Source of the DNA: CAYVQU01 sp964453155
Lineage (GTDB): Bacteria; Chloroflexota; Anaerolineae; Anaerolineales; UBA11858
NCBI GenBank assembly: GCA_964453155.1
Contig: CAYVQU010000024.1
Span: forward strand, 1-41,332
Length of the DNA: 41,332 nt
Direction of reading: 5' to 3'
The notes under the pieces are model-generated. The model worked only from the letters and a program-made list of their open reading frames with translations, searched no databases and was not told where the DNA came from. The translations under genes and the position numbers were made by a program. This document shows positions 31,693 to 39,367 of the stretch, piece by piece (the first letter of the stretch is position 1; every line of letters starts with the position of its first letter).

Positions 31693-32436
31693 CTATGGAA
31701 TTTGCAATACCTGCCCCACAGAGAGGGTATATGCGCCTTCCAAACCATTGGAGGCCTCTATATTTCGGGGATCAACATCACCAAAGAGGCATGCGATCTT
31801 ATAGACAGTATCACCACCCCGGACAGTATATTCGGCGGGGTGCGGTTTTAGTGACCGGGGTCCGGCATCAAAGGGACCGGCATCGCGCGGAATGGTTAAT
31901 TTTTTGCCGGGGAAAACCTGGGAGTTATTGTTAAGACCATTGGCATTCAACAAGGCCGAGGGTTTGATATTGAAACGGCGAGCGAGGCAGTACGGAAATT
32001 CTCCTTCTTGAACCGTATATTCAGCCGGAACATCATAGGTCTCATTGACGATCTGGCCACCCCCTTGTTCGGGATCGGTGGCGGGAACCTCGGCTTCTGC
32101 TTCAGCTGGGGTGTCACCACTTTCTTCGGTCGTGCCATCGCCCTCGGGGGGAGCCTCACCATCACCGGCGGCCTCAGGTTGGTCCTCAGCGACCTCGGCG
32201 GGGACTTCATCCTCAGCGGGCGCTTCACCAGCATCGATTTTTGCCTGGGCCGTCTGGGTGGCGATCAGGGTGAGTTCGTCCATCGCATCGGGGGTGTCGG
32301 TCGCGACGCCCGGAAGCGGAAAATCAGCCTCTGGTTCTGTTGCCGGAGTATCAGGGGATGCGTTCCGCTCACAGGCAGCCATTCCAAATGCCAAAAGAAT
32401 CGTCAAAATGAGTACGAATAATTGGGATTTTTTCAT
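31693..32436 (-). CDS. LysM-repeat lipoprotein
   Basis: A 247-residue lipoprotein. The signal (MKKSQLFVLILTILLAFG) ends in lipobox MAAC (Cys22). A Glu/Ala/Pro-rich stalk (~25-140) is followed by two LysM motifs: EYTVQEGEFPYCLARRFNI (with LNANGLNN and PGKKLTIP) and EYTVRGGDTVYKIACLFG (with VGQVLQIP). It should sit in the membrane and bind peptidoglycan or another sugar chain. An AAGGAG site seven bases before the ATG at 32436 fixes the start; the frame extends 19 codons further but that part is not signal-like. A strong terminator follows. Confidence 0.88.
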   Translation of the reverse strand: MKKSQLFVLILTILLAFGMAACERNASPDTPATEPEADFPLPGVATDTPDAMDELTLIATQTAQAKIDAGEAPAEDEVPAEVAEDQPEAAGDGEAPPEGDGTTEESGDTPAEAEAEVPATDPEQGGGQIVNETYDVPAEYTVQEGEFPYCLARRFNIKPSALLNANGLNNNSQVFPGKKLTIPRDAGPFDAGPRSLKPHPAEYTVRGGDTVYKIACLFGDVDPRNIEASNGLEGAYTLSVGQVLQIP

Positions 32437-32636
32437 TGCATTTCTCCTTCTAAACTGATCCGCCTGCTGGGCATTAAACCTCCCTAGATACATAATGCCT
32501 CACCAGGAGAAACATCCACCTTAAAAAATTACATTTCTAAAGATACTAGCATAATCCGAACACAGCGTCAAGCAATAAAACAAAGGTTCTAAAACAGGTG
32601 AATCCATTGCAAGTTTTATGCCGGTAATGGGGGGTA

Positions 32637-32670
32637 AATAAAAAAAGGCCTCTCGTATTGGAGAGACCTT
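32637..32670 (-). terminator. Terminator of DUF35 gene / mevalonate cluster
   Basis: On the minus strand AAGGTCTCTC pairs with GAGAGGCCTT (one G-T pair; 32661-32670 and 32645-32654) and is followed by a T-run. It lies 22 bases after the DUF35 stop codon and ends the mevalonate cluster. Confidence 0.75.
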
Positions 32671-32691
32671 GAGTAGGAAAACGGTTTTGTC

Positions 32692-33117
32692 TTAGTCGGT
32701 TGCTGCTACTGGTTGAAACTCAGCCCGGCGAAATTTATAGCCATAGACGAGTAAACCCCGCTCGTCACCGTCGGTACGGAGCTTGCGGGTCACCATTTCG
32801 ACCGGCATCCCGATTTCGACGGGGTCTTCACCTAAGTCGGTGAGTTGAGCGGTTACCATCGGACCCTCTTCCAGTTTGACCAGGGCGACGGTGTAGGGTG
32901 CCGTTTCTTTGAAACCGGCTGGGGCGTTATGAACCATCGTGTACGAATAAACTTCCCCGCGACCACTAAAGGTATAGGGGGTTTTTGCTTCACCACTGCA
33001 TTCGGGACATACATCCCGGGGGGGGAAAATCTTGGCTTCACAATGGGGGCAAACTTCGCCAACGAGGGCGTACCGTTGTTTTTTTAAGCGCCAGTGGCGG
33101 GGAATTTCCATAATCAT
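32692..33117 (-). CDS. DUF35 zinc-ribbon/OB-fold acyl-CoA-binding protein
   Basis: A 141-residue protein of the DUF35 (ChsH2-like) family. A rubredoxin-type zinc ribbon (C23, C26, C37, C40; CPHC and CPEC) is followed by an OB-fold (~50-130; GRGEVYSYTMVHNAP, PYTVALVKLEEGP). In archaea, DUF35 proteins hold thiolase and HMG-CoA synthase together so that acetoacetyl-CoA is passed directly between them. Here it sits last in a cluster with both, on the same strand, which strongly suggests the same role. AGGAG before the ATG fixes the start (M1 or M3). It is followed by a terminator. Confidence 0.9.
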   Translation of the reverse strand: MIMEIPRHWRLKKQRYALVGEVCPHCEAKIFPPRDVCPECSGEAKTPYTFSGRGEVYSYTMVHNAPAGFKETAPYTVALVKLEEGPMVTAQLTDLGEDPVEIGMPVEMVTRKLRTDGDERGLLVYGYKFRRAEFQPVAATD

Positions 33118-33203
33118 AAACTCCTGATCTGTTTGTTTATCTGAATGTTAGTTTAGCAAGAAAACCTATCAGGAACTATCAAATGGTGGCGGAGAGACTA
33201 TCA

Positions 33204-33292
33204 GGTTAGTTGGTTAGTTGGTCGGTTGGTTAGTTTGCTCGTAATAATCCATCAAACCAACCAACTAGCAACTAACAAACCATCAAACTGCC
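33204..33292. repeat. GGTTAGTTGG palindromic repeat
   Basis: Tandem GGTTAGTTGG units (33204-33235) are answered by a complement built from ACCAACCAACTAGCAACTAAC (in pieces) up to 33292. It lies between the DUF35 and thiolase genes. Same family as 10199-10268. Confidence 0.55.
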
Positions 33293-34440
33293 TCCAAAAT
33301 ATGCGTCACCACTGTCGCGGCTGTGCCTCCTAAACATTGGATCATCCCAAATTTTGGATCGGCCACTTGATTATCTCCAGCCTGCCCGCGGAGTTGCATC
33401 GCAGCTTCCACAGCTTGATAAACGCCTGTGGCTCCCCACGGGTTACCGCGCGCTTTTAACCCCCCAAAAGTGCTGATGGGTAACGGACCGTTAAGGGCCA
33501 CAGATTCGTTTTGGGCTAATTCCCAGCCATGTCCGGGTCCGGCAAATCCGGCCGCTTCTAACGACAACGCAGCATGCAGCGAGGTGTAATCGAATAATTC
33601 AAAAAATTCGATCTGATCAATGGTGATCCCCGCTTGATAGATGGCCCGTTCAACGGAAAGTCGGGCGGCCCGGAAATCAAGGGGGTCCGGTCGATCGTGG
33701 ATGGCGAGGGTATCGGTCGTCGTGCTGGAACCGGCGATCCGGATTGCAGGGTGGGGTAAATCTGGTGGCTGTAGTCCGGCGCGCGTTAACACGACCGCGG
33801 CGGCGCCATCGGCATCCGGAGCCACATCGAACATATTGAGCGGGTCGGCGATCATCCCAACGCGTTCATATAAAGCCGGTTTGAGCGCGCGTTGGAACAT
33901 CGCATTTGGGTTGCTGGCCCCGTTGGTATGGGCAATTACGGGGAACCCGGCAAAGGCGGAGCGGGTTGCCTGGTATTCATACAAGTAGCGCTGCATGAGC
34001 AAAGCTCCCTGGGCAGTCGGTGTCAGTCCCTGGACGGCTTCGTAATCACTATCTAGCATGGTAGTCAGGGCGGCTTCGAGTTCATCCCCAGCTTTGTCGG
34101 TGATCTTTTCTACTCCGACGACCATGGCCACATCGACAAACCCCGATTTGACGGCCAGATATCCGGCCCGCAGCGCGGCGCCTCCGGTCGCGCCCCCAGC
34201 TTCGATGGCATAGGCTTCGATCCCGCGCAGCCCGGCAAAATCGGCCAGCAGTACGCCTAAATGGGCCTGCCCCGAAATATTAGGCGCCATGACATTGCCC
34301 ACAAACAAGGCTTGGGGCTCAATTCCGCCAGCATCCAACTGGGCGGCCTCCATGGCATAGTACCCCAACTCCCGCAGGGATACATCCCAGTGCTCTCCAA
34401 CTTTGGTCTGGCCAATGCCAGTGATGATGACGTCGTTCAT
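33283..34440 (-). CDS. Thiolase-family protein with degenerate active site
   Basis: A 385-residue member of the archaeal-type acetyl-CoA C-acetyltransferase/SCP-x thiolase family. The fold is well kept: GIGQTKVGE, VVGVEKITD, TNGASNPNA, GGLKARG, ATGVYQAVEAAMQLRG. The catalytic residues are not. The nucleophile region reads EAGGATGG where the family has EAACASG, so Cys is Gly83. The HDCF-type His is Phe283 (ELFDYTS). The GHP His is Asn333 (GNPWGATG). A Cys is present at 369 (QCLGG). The gene is complete and in a mevalonate cluster next to HMG-CoA synthase and DUF35, so I read it as a structural or altered-function thiolase rather than a pseudogene; function unproven. Confidence 0.82.
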   Translation of the reverse strand: MNDVIITGIGQTKVGEHWDVSLRELGYYAMEAAQLDAGGIEPQALFVGNVMAPNISGQAHLGVLLADFAGLRGIEAYAIEAGGATGGAALRAGYLAVKSGFVDVAMVVGVEKITDKAGDELEAALTTMLDSDYEAVQGLTPTAQGALLMQRYLYEYQATRSAFAGFPVIAHTNGASNPNAMFQRALKPALYERVGMIADPLNMFDVAPDADGAAAVVLTRAGLQPPDLPHPAIRIAGSSTTTDTLAIHDRPDPLDFRAARLSVERAIYQAGITIDQIEFFELFDYTSLHAALSLEAAGFAGPGHGWELAQNESVALNGPLPISTFGGLKARGNPWGATGVYQAVEAAMQLRGQAGDNQVADPKFGMIQCLGGTAATVVTHILEAV

Positions 34441-34577
34441 TAATGATCTCGGTTAAGTGTGTGGCGGTTTGTCCTGTTAGGAAAAATCAACTTGGTTTAC
34501 CGCCACACCTGAGCAGTTTCCGGTTTGAGCTTGGGTTTTATTTCAGAATCCTTTCCAGAATCTGCTTATGTGGCCTG

Positions 34578-34686
34578 TCTCGCAAGAAGCTAAAATTATG
34601 TCATGCTGAGCACATCTGCCGTATGCTGAAATTACTCAGTGATCGCGTGCGAAGCATCTTTAATTATTTTCTTGAAACTTGCGAGA
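34578..34686. repeat. REP-like palindromic element in the thiolase-HMGS gap
   Basis: The 323-base gap 34441-34763 has no gene. An element bounded by perfect TCTCGCAAG (34578-34586) and CTTGCGAGA (34678-34686) encloses GTCATGCTGAGC and GCGAAGCATCTT, strings typical of REP/BIME elements in environmental bacteria. The rest of the gap holds only this and the hairpin at 34719-34761. Confidence 0.5.
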
Positions 34687-34718
34687 TAAACTACTTATAT
34701 CGTCTTTGTCCTTGAAAC

Positions 34719-34761
34719 ATGAAGCGTGATACGTGAATTTTGCAGTCATCATGCTTCACGG
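34719..34761. repeat. GTGAAGCGTGAT-family hairpin (copy 1)
   Basis: CATGAAGCGTGAT answered by ATCATGCTTCACG with two mismatches. It lies just after the HMG-CoA synthase stop codon. Same family as 35869-35911 and 37202-37269. Confidence 0.5.
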
Positions 34762-34763
34762 GT

Positions 34764-35837
34764 TTATTTCATGAGCAGTTTGCCTCGCATCCGGGCATAG
34801 GTGGCGTAATCAATCTCTGTGCGCCGGGCGATATATTGCTGCGTTTTGGGAGCCAAATCGCGTTGAGCGGCAATTTTCTCGGTGACGCGGATACCGAAGG
34901 CATCGGAACCGGCTCCGGAACCAAAGGAAACCATCAATATCCGGTCGTCAGGTTGGGCCACATCGAGAATCGCGGTCAGGCCGATGATGGCCGCCCCCGA
35001 ATAGGTGTTGCCGATCAGGGGGACTAGCAGGCCATCCTGGATTTGTTCCATGCTGAAGCCCAAACTTTTCGCCACCCGAGTTGGGAATTTGGTGTTGGGC
35101 TGATGGAAAACAGCGTATTGGTAGTCGGCGGCGGTGGTATCGGTGGCCTCTAAATAAGTCTGAGCGGCCGCCGTGATGTGTTTGAAATAGGCCGGTTCCC
35201 CCGTGAAACGCTGGCCGTGCTCGGGGTATTTTTGATATTCCCGCCGCCAGAAGTCGGGGGTATCGGTAACGAAGGAGTAAGTGCTTTCGATAACGGCCAA
35301 AGAATTTTCTGCTGGTCCGAGCAGATAAGCCGCCCCACCCGCCGCGGCCGTATATTCCAGGGCGTCACCGGGTTTGCCTTGAGCCGTATCCATTCCGATT
35401 GCCAGGGCATAATCGGCCATGTTAGAGCCAACCAGGCCCATGGCGGCGACCATAGCTTCAGTGCCAGCTTTGCAGGCAAACTCCCAGTCCGCAGCCTGGG
35501 TGTGGGGCACGATCCCCAGCGATTCGGCCACAATTGTGGAGGTGGGTTTGACCGCGTAAGGATGGGATTCGGACCCCACCCACACGGCTCTGATTTTTTC
35601 GGGGTCGATCGCGCCCCGCAGGAGCGCGTTCCGGGCTGCTTCAATCGACATCGTAGCGACATCTTCGTCAAATCCAGGCACCGATTTCTCTTGGATCGGC
35701 GTACCCCCATAACCGCCGGTCCAAACCCGGGAGACTTCTTTGGCCGGGAGGCGGTAGCGGGGTACATAAGCCCCATAGCCAATAATGCCGACGGGGCGGG
35801 TAGGTTGGAGGAGTAAGTTTGCTGCGTTTTCAGTCAT
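34764..35837 (-). CDS. Hydroxymethylglutaryl-CoA synthase (archaeal type)
   Basis: A 357-residue enzyme that condenses acetyl-CoA with acetoacetyl-CoA to HMG-CoA, the second step of the mevalonate pathway. Catalytic residues are present: Glu90 (GSESHPYAVK), Cys122 (FACKAGTEAM) and His245 (FHQPNTKFP), with GNTYSGAA (276-283) and FGSGAGSDAF. The short length and the VGIIGYGAYVPRYR opening are typical of the archaeal/bacterial form that works with DUF35. It sits between HMG-CoA reductase and the thiolase, in the order reductase, synthase, thiolase, DUF35. Its active site is complete although its neighbouring thiolase is not. Confidence 0.93.
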   Translation of the reverse strand: MTENAANLLLQPTRPVGIIGYGAYVPRYRLPAKEVSRVWTGGYGGTPIQEKSVPGFDEDVATMSIEAARNALLRGAIDPEKIRAVWVGSESHPYAVKPTSTIVAESLGIVPHTQAADWEFACKAGTEAMVAAMGLVGSNMADYALAIGMDTAQGKPGDALEYTAAAGGAAYLLGPAENSLAVIESTYSFVTDTPDFWRREYQKYPEHGQRFTGEPAYFKHITAAAQTYLEATDTTAADYQYAVFHQPNTKFPTRVAKSLGFSMEQIQDGLLVPLIGNTYSGAAIIGLTAILDVAQPDDRILMVSFGSGAGSDAFGIRVTEKIAAQRDLAPKTQQYIARRTEIDYATYARMRGKLLMK

Positions 35838-35868
35838 AGTTGCTCAATTTGGAACGGGAAACGTGATG

Positions 35869-35911
35869 CGTAAAGCGTGATTCAGGCATTCATCACGTAT
35901 CACGCTTTACG
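35869..35911. repeat. GTGAAGCGTGAT-family hairpin (copy 2)
   Basis: A perfect 13-base inverted repeat CGTAAAGCGTGAT (35869-35881 and 35899-35911), with a further CGTGAT copy on each side. Its right arm overlaps the stop codon of HMG-CoA reductase. Confidence 0.65.
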
Positions 35912-37193
35912 AGTTTTTCAGAATCTCTTTCGCCCGATCGATACGTACTATTTTTTCGGCCACCATTTGGGTTGCGACGCGAGTGATATCTGCGCCTTCG
36001 GCTCCGGCCGCGATGGCCACCTGGCGGGCATGGAGCCCCATATGCCCGCGTTGGATGCCTTCGGTAGCCAGGGCTCGAATGGCGGCCAGATTTTGGGCTA
36101 ATCCAACAGAGACGATGATTTCGGCGAGTTCATTGGCGGTGGTGATCCCCATCATTTTGAGGGCTACGCGAGCCACAGGATGAACTTTGGTCGCGCCGCC
36201 GACAATTCCGACAGCCATCGGTATCTCGAGCGTGCCAACCAGGTTGCCATCAGCATCGCTGCCCCAGGTGCTGAGCGAAGTGTATTGCCCACTTCGGGCG
36301 GCGTAGGCATGGGCCCCAGCTTCAATGGCGCGCCAGTCATTTCCGGTAGCAACGACGACCGCGTCAATCCCGTTCATGATCCCTTTATTATGGGTTGCAG
36401 CTCGGTACGGGTCAGCGGCCGCAAACGCCCAGGCTGCGATGATACCCTCCCGGACTTCTTCGGCAGCGTATTCGCCGAAAGCCAATGCTCCCAATGGAAT
36501 TGTACACCGAACCCGGGCCAGGCGGCGGTCGGCCAGGTTCGATAGGATGCGGAGATGCACGCGGCCCCCAGTGATATTTTCAACCAATGGGGTCAGGCTC
36601 TCGCAGGCGGTGTTAATGGCGTTGGCCCCCATCGCATCGCGCACATCATAGATCAAATGTAAGACCAAAAATGGTCCGATTGCCGATTGATCAATGACGC
36701 GGACTTCGAGATCACGCGGGCCACCACCTAATTTCTTTATAATCGGATCGATCTCGGCTGCTGCGGTCAGCAGATTGTCTCGCTGCTCCAGGATTGCCAA
36801 CCGGGCAGTGTGCGGATCGGCAACGTCTAGAATTTGCATTTGCCCAATCATTTCGGGTGGGGTTGTGCTGGCGACAAAGCCGCCGCCGGCGCGCGCCAGC
36901 TTGGCCATGAAGGAGGCTCCGGCGACAATGGAGGGTTCTTCAACGACCATCGGAACTAAAACGTCGCGCCCATTTACCTGAAAGTTGAGGGCGATCCCCA
37001 CCGGCAAGGCGTGCAGGCCAACTACATTTTCGATCATGTGTTGGGCCTGGTCAAGGTTGAGGCCGGCGGTGCTCTGCAAGATGGCAATATCTTCAGGGGT
37101 CAGCACCCCGCTGGAAATCAGTTCTGCCGCGCGGTTTTCAAGGGGAAGATTGTAAAATCCTGGAATTCGGGAGGAGTGAGATGAGTCGGTCAT
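35907..37193 (-). CDS. mvaA: Hydroxymethylglutaryl-CoA reductase, class II
   Basis: A 428-residue class II HMG-CoA reductase, which produces mevalonate in biosynthesis or oxidises it in degradation. ENVVGLHALPVGIALNF leads to catalytic Glu85 (VVEEPSIVAG), Lys270 (HNKGIMNG), Asp286 (GNDWRA) and His384 (RGHMGLHAR), which match E83, K267, D283 and H381 of the Pseudomonas mevalonii enzyme. The DAMGAN cofactor motif (186-191) is kept. Class II length is normal. It is first in a minus-strand cluster with HMG-CoA synthase, a thiolase and DUF35, so a biosynthetic role (isoprenoid precursors) is likely. No later pathway genes are in the window. Confidence 0.94.
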   Translation of the reverse strand: MTDSSHSSRIPGFYNLPLENRAAELISSGVLTPEDIAILQSTAGLNLDQAQHMIENVVGLHALPVGIALNFQVNGRDVLVPMVVEEPSIVAGASFMAKLARAGGGFVASTTPPEMIGQMQILDVADPHTARLAILEQRDNLLTAAAEIDPIIKKLGGGPRDLEVRVIDQSAIGPFLVLHLIYDVRDAMGANAINTACESLTPLVENITGGRVHLRILSNLADRRLARVRCTIPLGALAFGEYAAEEVREGIIAAWAFAAADPYRAATHNKGIMNGIDAVVVATGNDWRAIEAGAHAYAARSGQYTSLSTWGSDADGNLVGTLEIPMAVGIVGGATKVHPVARVALKMMGITTANELAEIIVSVGLAQNLAAIRALATEGIQRGHMGLHARQVAIAAGAEGADITRVATQMVAEKIVRIDRAKEILKNS

Positions 37194-37201
37194 AGATATC
37201 G

Positions 37202-37269
37202 TGAAGCGTGAAATGTGATACGTGAAGTGTGAAGTTGGAATTCGGCCCGAAGCACGGTTTCACGCTTCA
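37202..37269. repeat. GTGAAGCGTGAT-family hairpin (copy 3)
   Basis: A perfect 12-base inverted repeat TGAAGCGTGAAA (37202-37213 and 37258-37269), with further GTGATACGTGAAGTGTG copies inside. It lies just upstream of the HMG-CoA reductase start codon, so it is in its 5' leader or promoter. Confidence 0.55.
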
Positions 37270-37381
37270 TGTAATTTGTGAACCAAAGAACATTCTATCG
37301 CTAATCCCTAGCAAAAACTATCAGGGTGTTGAGCGGTGTGGTGATTCGTTAAAAACGAGCTTAAATTACTGCTCACAACTT

Positions 37382-37482
37382 AAGTCCCCAGGGGTTTGCG
37401 AGGACATTTCCTGTGATCGAAATCTGCCAATAGCATCACAGCTTGAGGCTGTAATGCTGTTTTCGAAAACCCCTGGGGACTT
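37382..37482. repeat. 101-bp palindrome-bounded element (MITE or ncRNA candidate)
   Basis: A perfect 16-base inverted repeat AAGTCCCCAGGGGTTT (37382-37397 and 37467-37482) encloses 69 bases with an inner hairpin, GCATCACAGC / GCTGTAATGC (37433-37457, one mismatch). It lies in the 415-base gap 37194-37608 between divergent genes. A 90-codon frame (37229-37501) crosses it but shows no protein character. It could be a small mobile element or a structured RNA. Apart from this and the hairpin at 37202-37269 I see nothing in the gap. Confidence 0.5.
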
Positions 37483-37608
37483 GTTAGGAAGTTATTTTTA
37501 GACGATTACGTCTAATTTTCGGTTTGGGCAGGATCGGAGGACTGACGTTTCAATCGGAATTTTCGTTTTTCAGTTTTGCGGTAAAATATGGGCGGTGAGG
37601 ACCCTACT

Positions 37609-39339
37609 ATGGTACTGTTAACCCGAGAACAACTAGAGGACCGGTTGGCCGCGCTGCACCGAGCCAGCCTGGAATTAGTGCGGGATTTATCAAGAAATGC
37701 AGTTTTAGAACGAATTGTCCATCTGGCGCGCGAACAAGCTGGCGCTCGTTACGCCGCGCTGGGGATGGTTAATGCCGAGGGGGCTTTAGAGAAATTTATC
37801 CCGGTTGGGATGACCGCCGCAGAAATTGGGAAGATGCCGCATCAACCGCGTGGTTTAGGGTTGATCGGGGCTTTGCATGCCGAACGCCAGACCATCCGGG
37901 TGCCGGATATGGCCACAGATACTCGCAGCGTGGGTTTTCCCGAGAATCATCCTCCCATGAAGTCATTTTTGGGAGTTCCGATCATGTTGGGCGATGAACT
38001 GCTCGGTCAGATTTATCTGACGGATAAAGAAGATGCCCCCGAATTTACCCCTGATGATGAAATTGTAATTGAAACCCTGGCCGCATATGCCGCGGCAGCA
38101 ATTCAGAATGCGCGTTTATATGAAAACGTCGTCAACCGGGATGAAATATTGGCCCAGAAAAACGAAGATTTATCGCTGCTGAATAATCTTTCAAATGCCT
38201 TGGCCGGGTCGATGGAGATTGATGAAATTTTGGATCAAACCCTGACCCGGGTGATGGAATATATGGGGGTGGAAGCTGGGGAGGTTTTTCTACGGGATGA
38301 AGGTCGCCGGGAGTTATCTTTAGAATTGCATCGGGGGGAGGCTGCGGAGGCCTTCTTTACACGCGATAAGTTAATGGTGGGGGAATGCTTTGTTGGCCGG
38401 GTGGCAATGTTGGGTCAAACCCTGGTGAGTACTTCTTTGAAAACCGATGTACGCTTTATTCGGAATTCAATTGTGGAGGCCGGGTTCAAATGTCTGGCCT
38501 GTATCCCTTTGAAATCCCGGCGTAAAGTTGTTGGGGTGCTGAGTATTGCTTCGCGGGTCAAGCGTACCTTTTCTAAACGAGAATTAAATTTGCTCGAATC
38601 AATTGGTGCCTGGGCTGGAACTGCCATCCAAAATGCGCGCCTACACCATCAAGCCCGGCGTCTGGCTGTAATGGAAGAGCGGGAACGAATTGGGATGGAC
38701 CTCCATGACGGAATCATTCAGTCGATTTATGGGGTTGGGTTGGCATTGGAGTACGCTTATCTCAGCGCGGAAGAAAACCCCGATTTGACGCGCGAAAAAA
38801 TCAACGCTAGCATTGAAGGGTTGAACGCGGCCATCCGAGATATCCGAGCCTATGTGGCCGACCTGCGTCCCCGCCAGTTACGCGATGAGCAGCTTTTGCA
38901 GCAGGGAATTGAGAAATTGGTCAATGAATTCCGGGCCCACTCGCTATCCAGCGCAACCTTGACGGCCGCGGAGGATGGTCTGGCTGATCTGCCCCGCGAA
39001 AATGGCCTAGCCCTGTTCCGAATCTGTCAGGAAGCCCTGGCCAATGTGGCCAAACACGCCCATGCCCGGCAGACGGATATTCATTTGTGGACTACCGAGG
39101 AACAGGTTTTGCTTAAAATTGAAGACGATGGCCGGGGGTTTGACATGCAAAATATGAGCGAAGCCCTCGGGCACGGCCTTTCGAATATGCGGCGGCGGGC
39201 CAAAAAAGTGGGGGGTGATGTGGAGATCATCTCGCAACCCATGAAAGGGACCGCGATCACCGCCTGGGTCCCCTGGGATGAAATGCCCCCGGCTGAAGAC
39301 GAACCGGAATCTCAGAAGAAGTTCAATCCCTTTGAATAA
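37609..39339 (+). CDS. GAF-GAF sensor histidine kinase (NarL-type)
   Basis: A ~576-residue cytoplasmic histidine kinase. Two GAF domains (~25-175 and ~205-350) precede a HisKA_3 dimerisation segment with the phospho-acceptor His in ERERIGMDLHDGIIQSIYG, and a HATPase with N box QEALANVAKHAHA, G1 DDGRGFD and G2 GHGLSNMRRRA. No membrane segment is seen. This class pairs with NarL/FixJ-type regulators, none of which lies in the window. TAAAAT at 37582-37587 would start transcription near 37594, after an upstream ATG at 37588, and GTGAGG precedes ATG at 37609, which is therefore chosen. A strong shared terminator follows. Confidence 0.9.
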   Translation: MVLLTREQLEDRLAALHRASLELVRDLSRNAVLERIVHLAREQAGARYAALGMVNAEGALEKFIPVGMTAAEIGKMPHQPRGLGLIGALHAERQTIRVPDMATDTRSVGFPENHPPMKSFLGVPIMLGDELLGQIYLTDKEDAPEFTPDDEIVIETLAAYAAAAIQNARLYENVVNRDEILAQKNEDLSLLNNLSNALAGSMEIDEILDQTLTRVMEYMGVEAGEVFLRDEGRRELSLELHRGEAAEAFFTRDKLMVGECFVGRVAMLGQTLVSTSLKTDVRFIRNSIVEAGFKCLACIPLKSRRKVVGVLSIASRVKRTFSKRELNLLESIGAWAGTAIQNARLHHQARRLAVMEERERIGMDLHDGIIQSIYGVGLALEYAYLSAEENPDLTREKINASIEGLNAAIRDIRAYVADLRPRQLRDEQLLQQGIEKLVNEFRAHSLSSATLTAAEDGLADLPRENGLALFRICQEALANVAKHAHARQTDIHLWTTEEQVLLKIEDDGRGFDMQNMSEALGHGLSNMRRRAKKVGGDVEIISQPMKGTAITAWVPWDEMPPAEDEPESQKKFNPFE

Positions 39340-39340
39340 G

Positions 39341-39367
39341 AAAAAAGCCCCGGCTGGGGCTTTTTTT
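39341..39367. terminator. Bidirectional terminator between convergent genes
   Basis: AAAAAAGCCCC, loop GGCT, GGGGCTTTTTT. With A-runs and T-runs on both sides it can serve both the kinase gene and the STAS-like gene, whose stop codon (39366-39368) overlaps its edge. Confidence 0.88.

Noticed and set aside
31693..32490. Minimal ATG-CAA-TGA frame overlapping the LysM lipoprotein start as a regulatory mini-gene
   Set aside because: Its ATG is only two bases from the Shine-Dalgarno, too close to be used; most likely chance.
33283..34440. Thiolase as a decayed pseudogene
   Set aside because: The frame is full length with conserved fold motifs and no stop or frameshift; changes are limited to the active site, so it is treated as a functional, altered protein.
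34443..34715. A 90-codon plus-strand frame in the thiolase-HMGS gap
   Set aside because: It crosses a REP-like palindrome, has no ribosome-binding site and shows no protein-like pattern.
37229..37501. A 90-codon frame covering the 101-bp palindromic element
   Set aside because: It runs through both arms of a perfect inverted repeat and has no domain or start signal; more likely non-coding.
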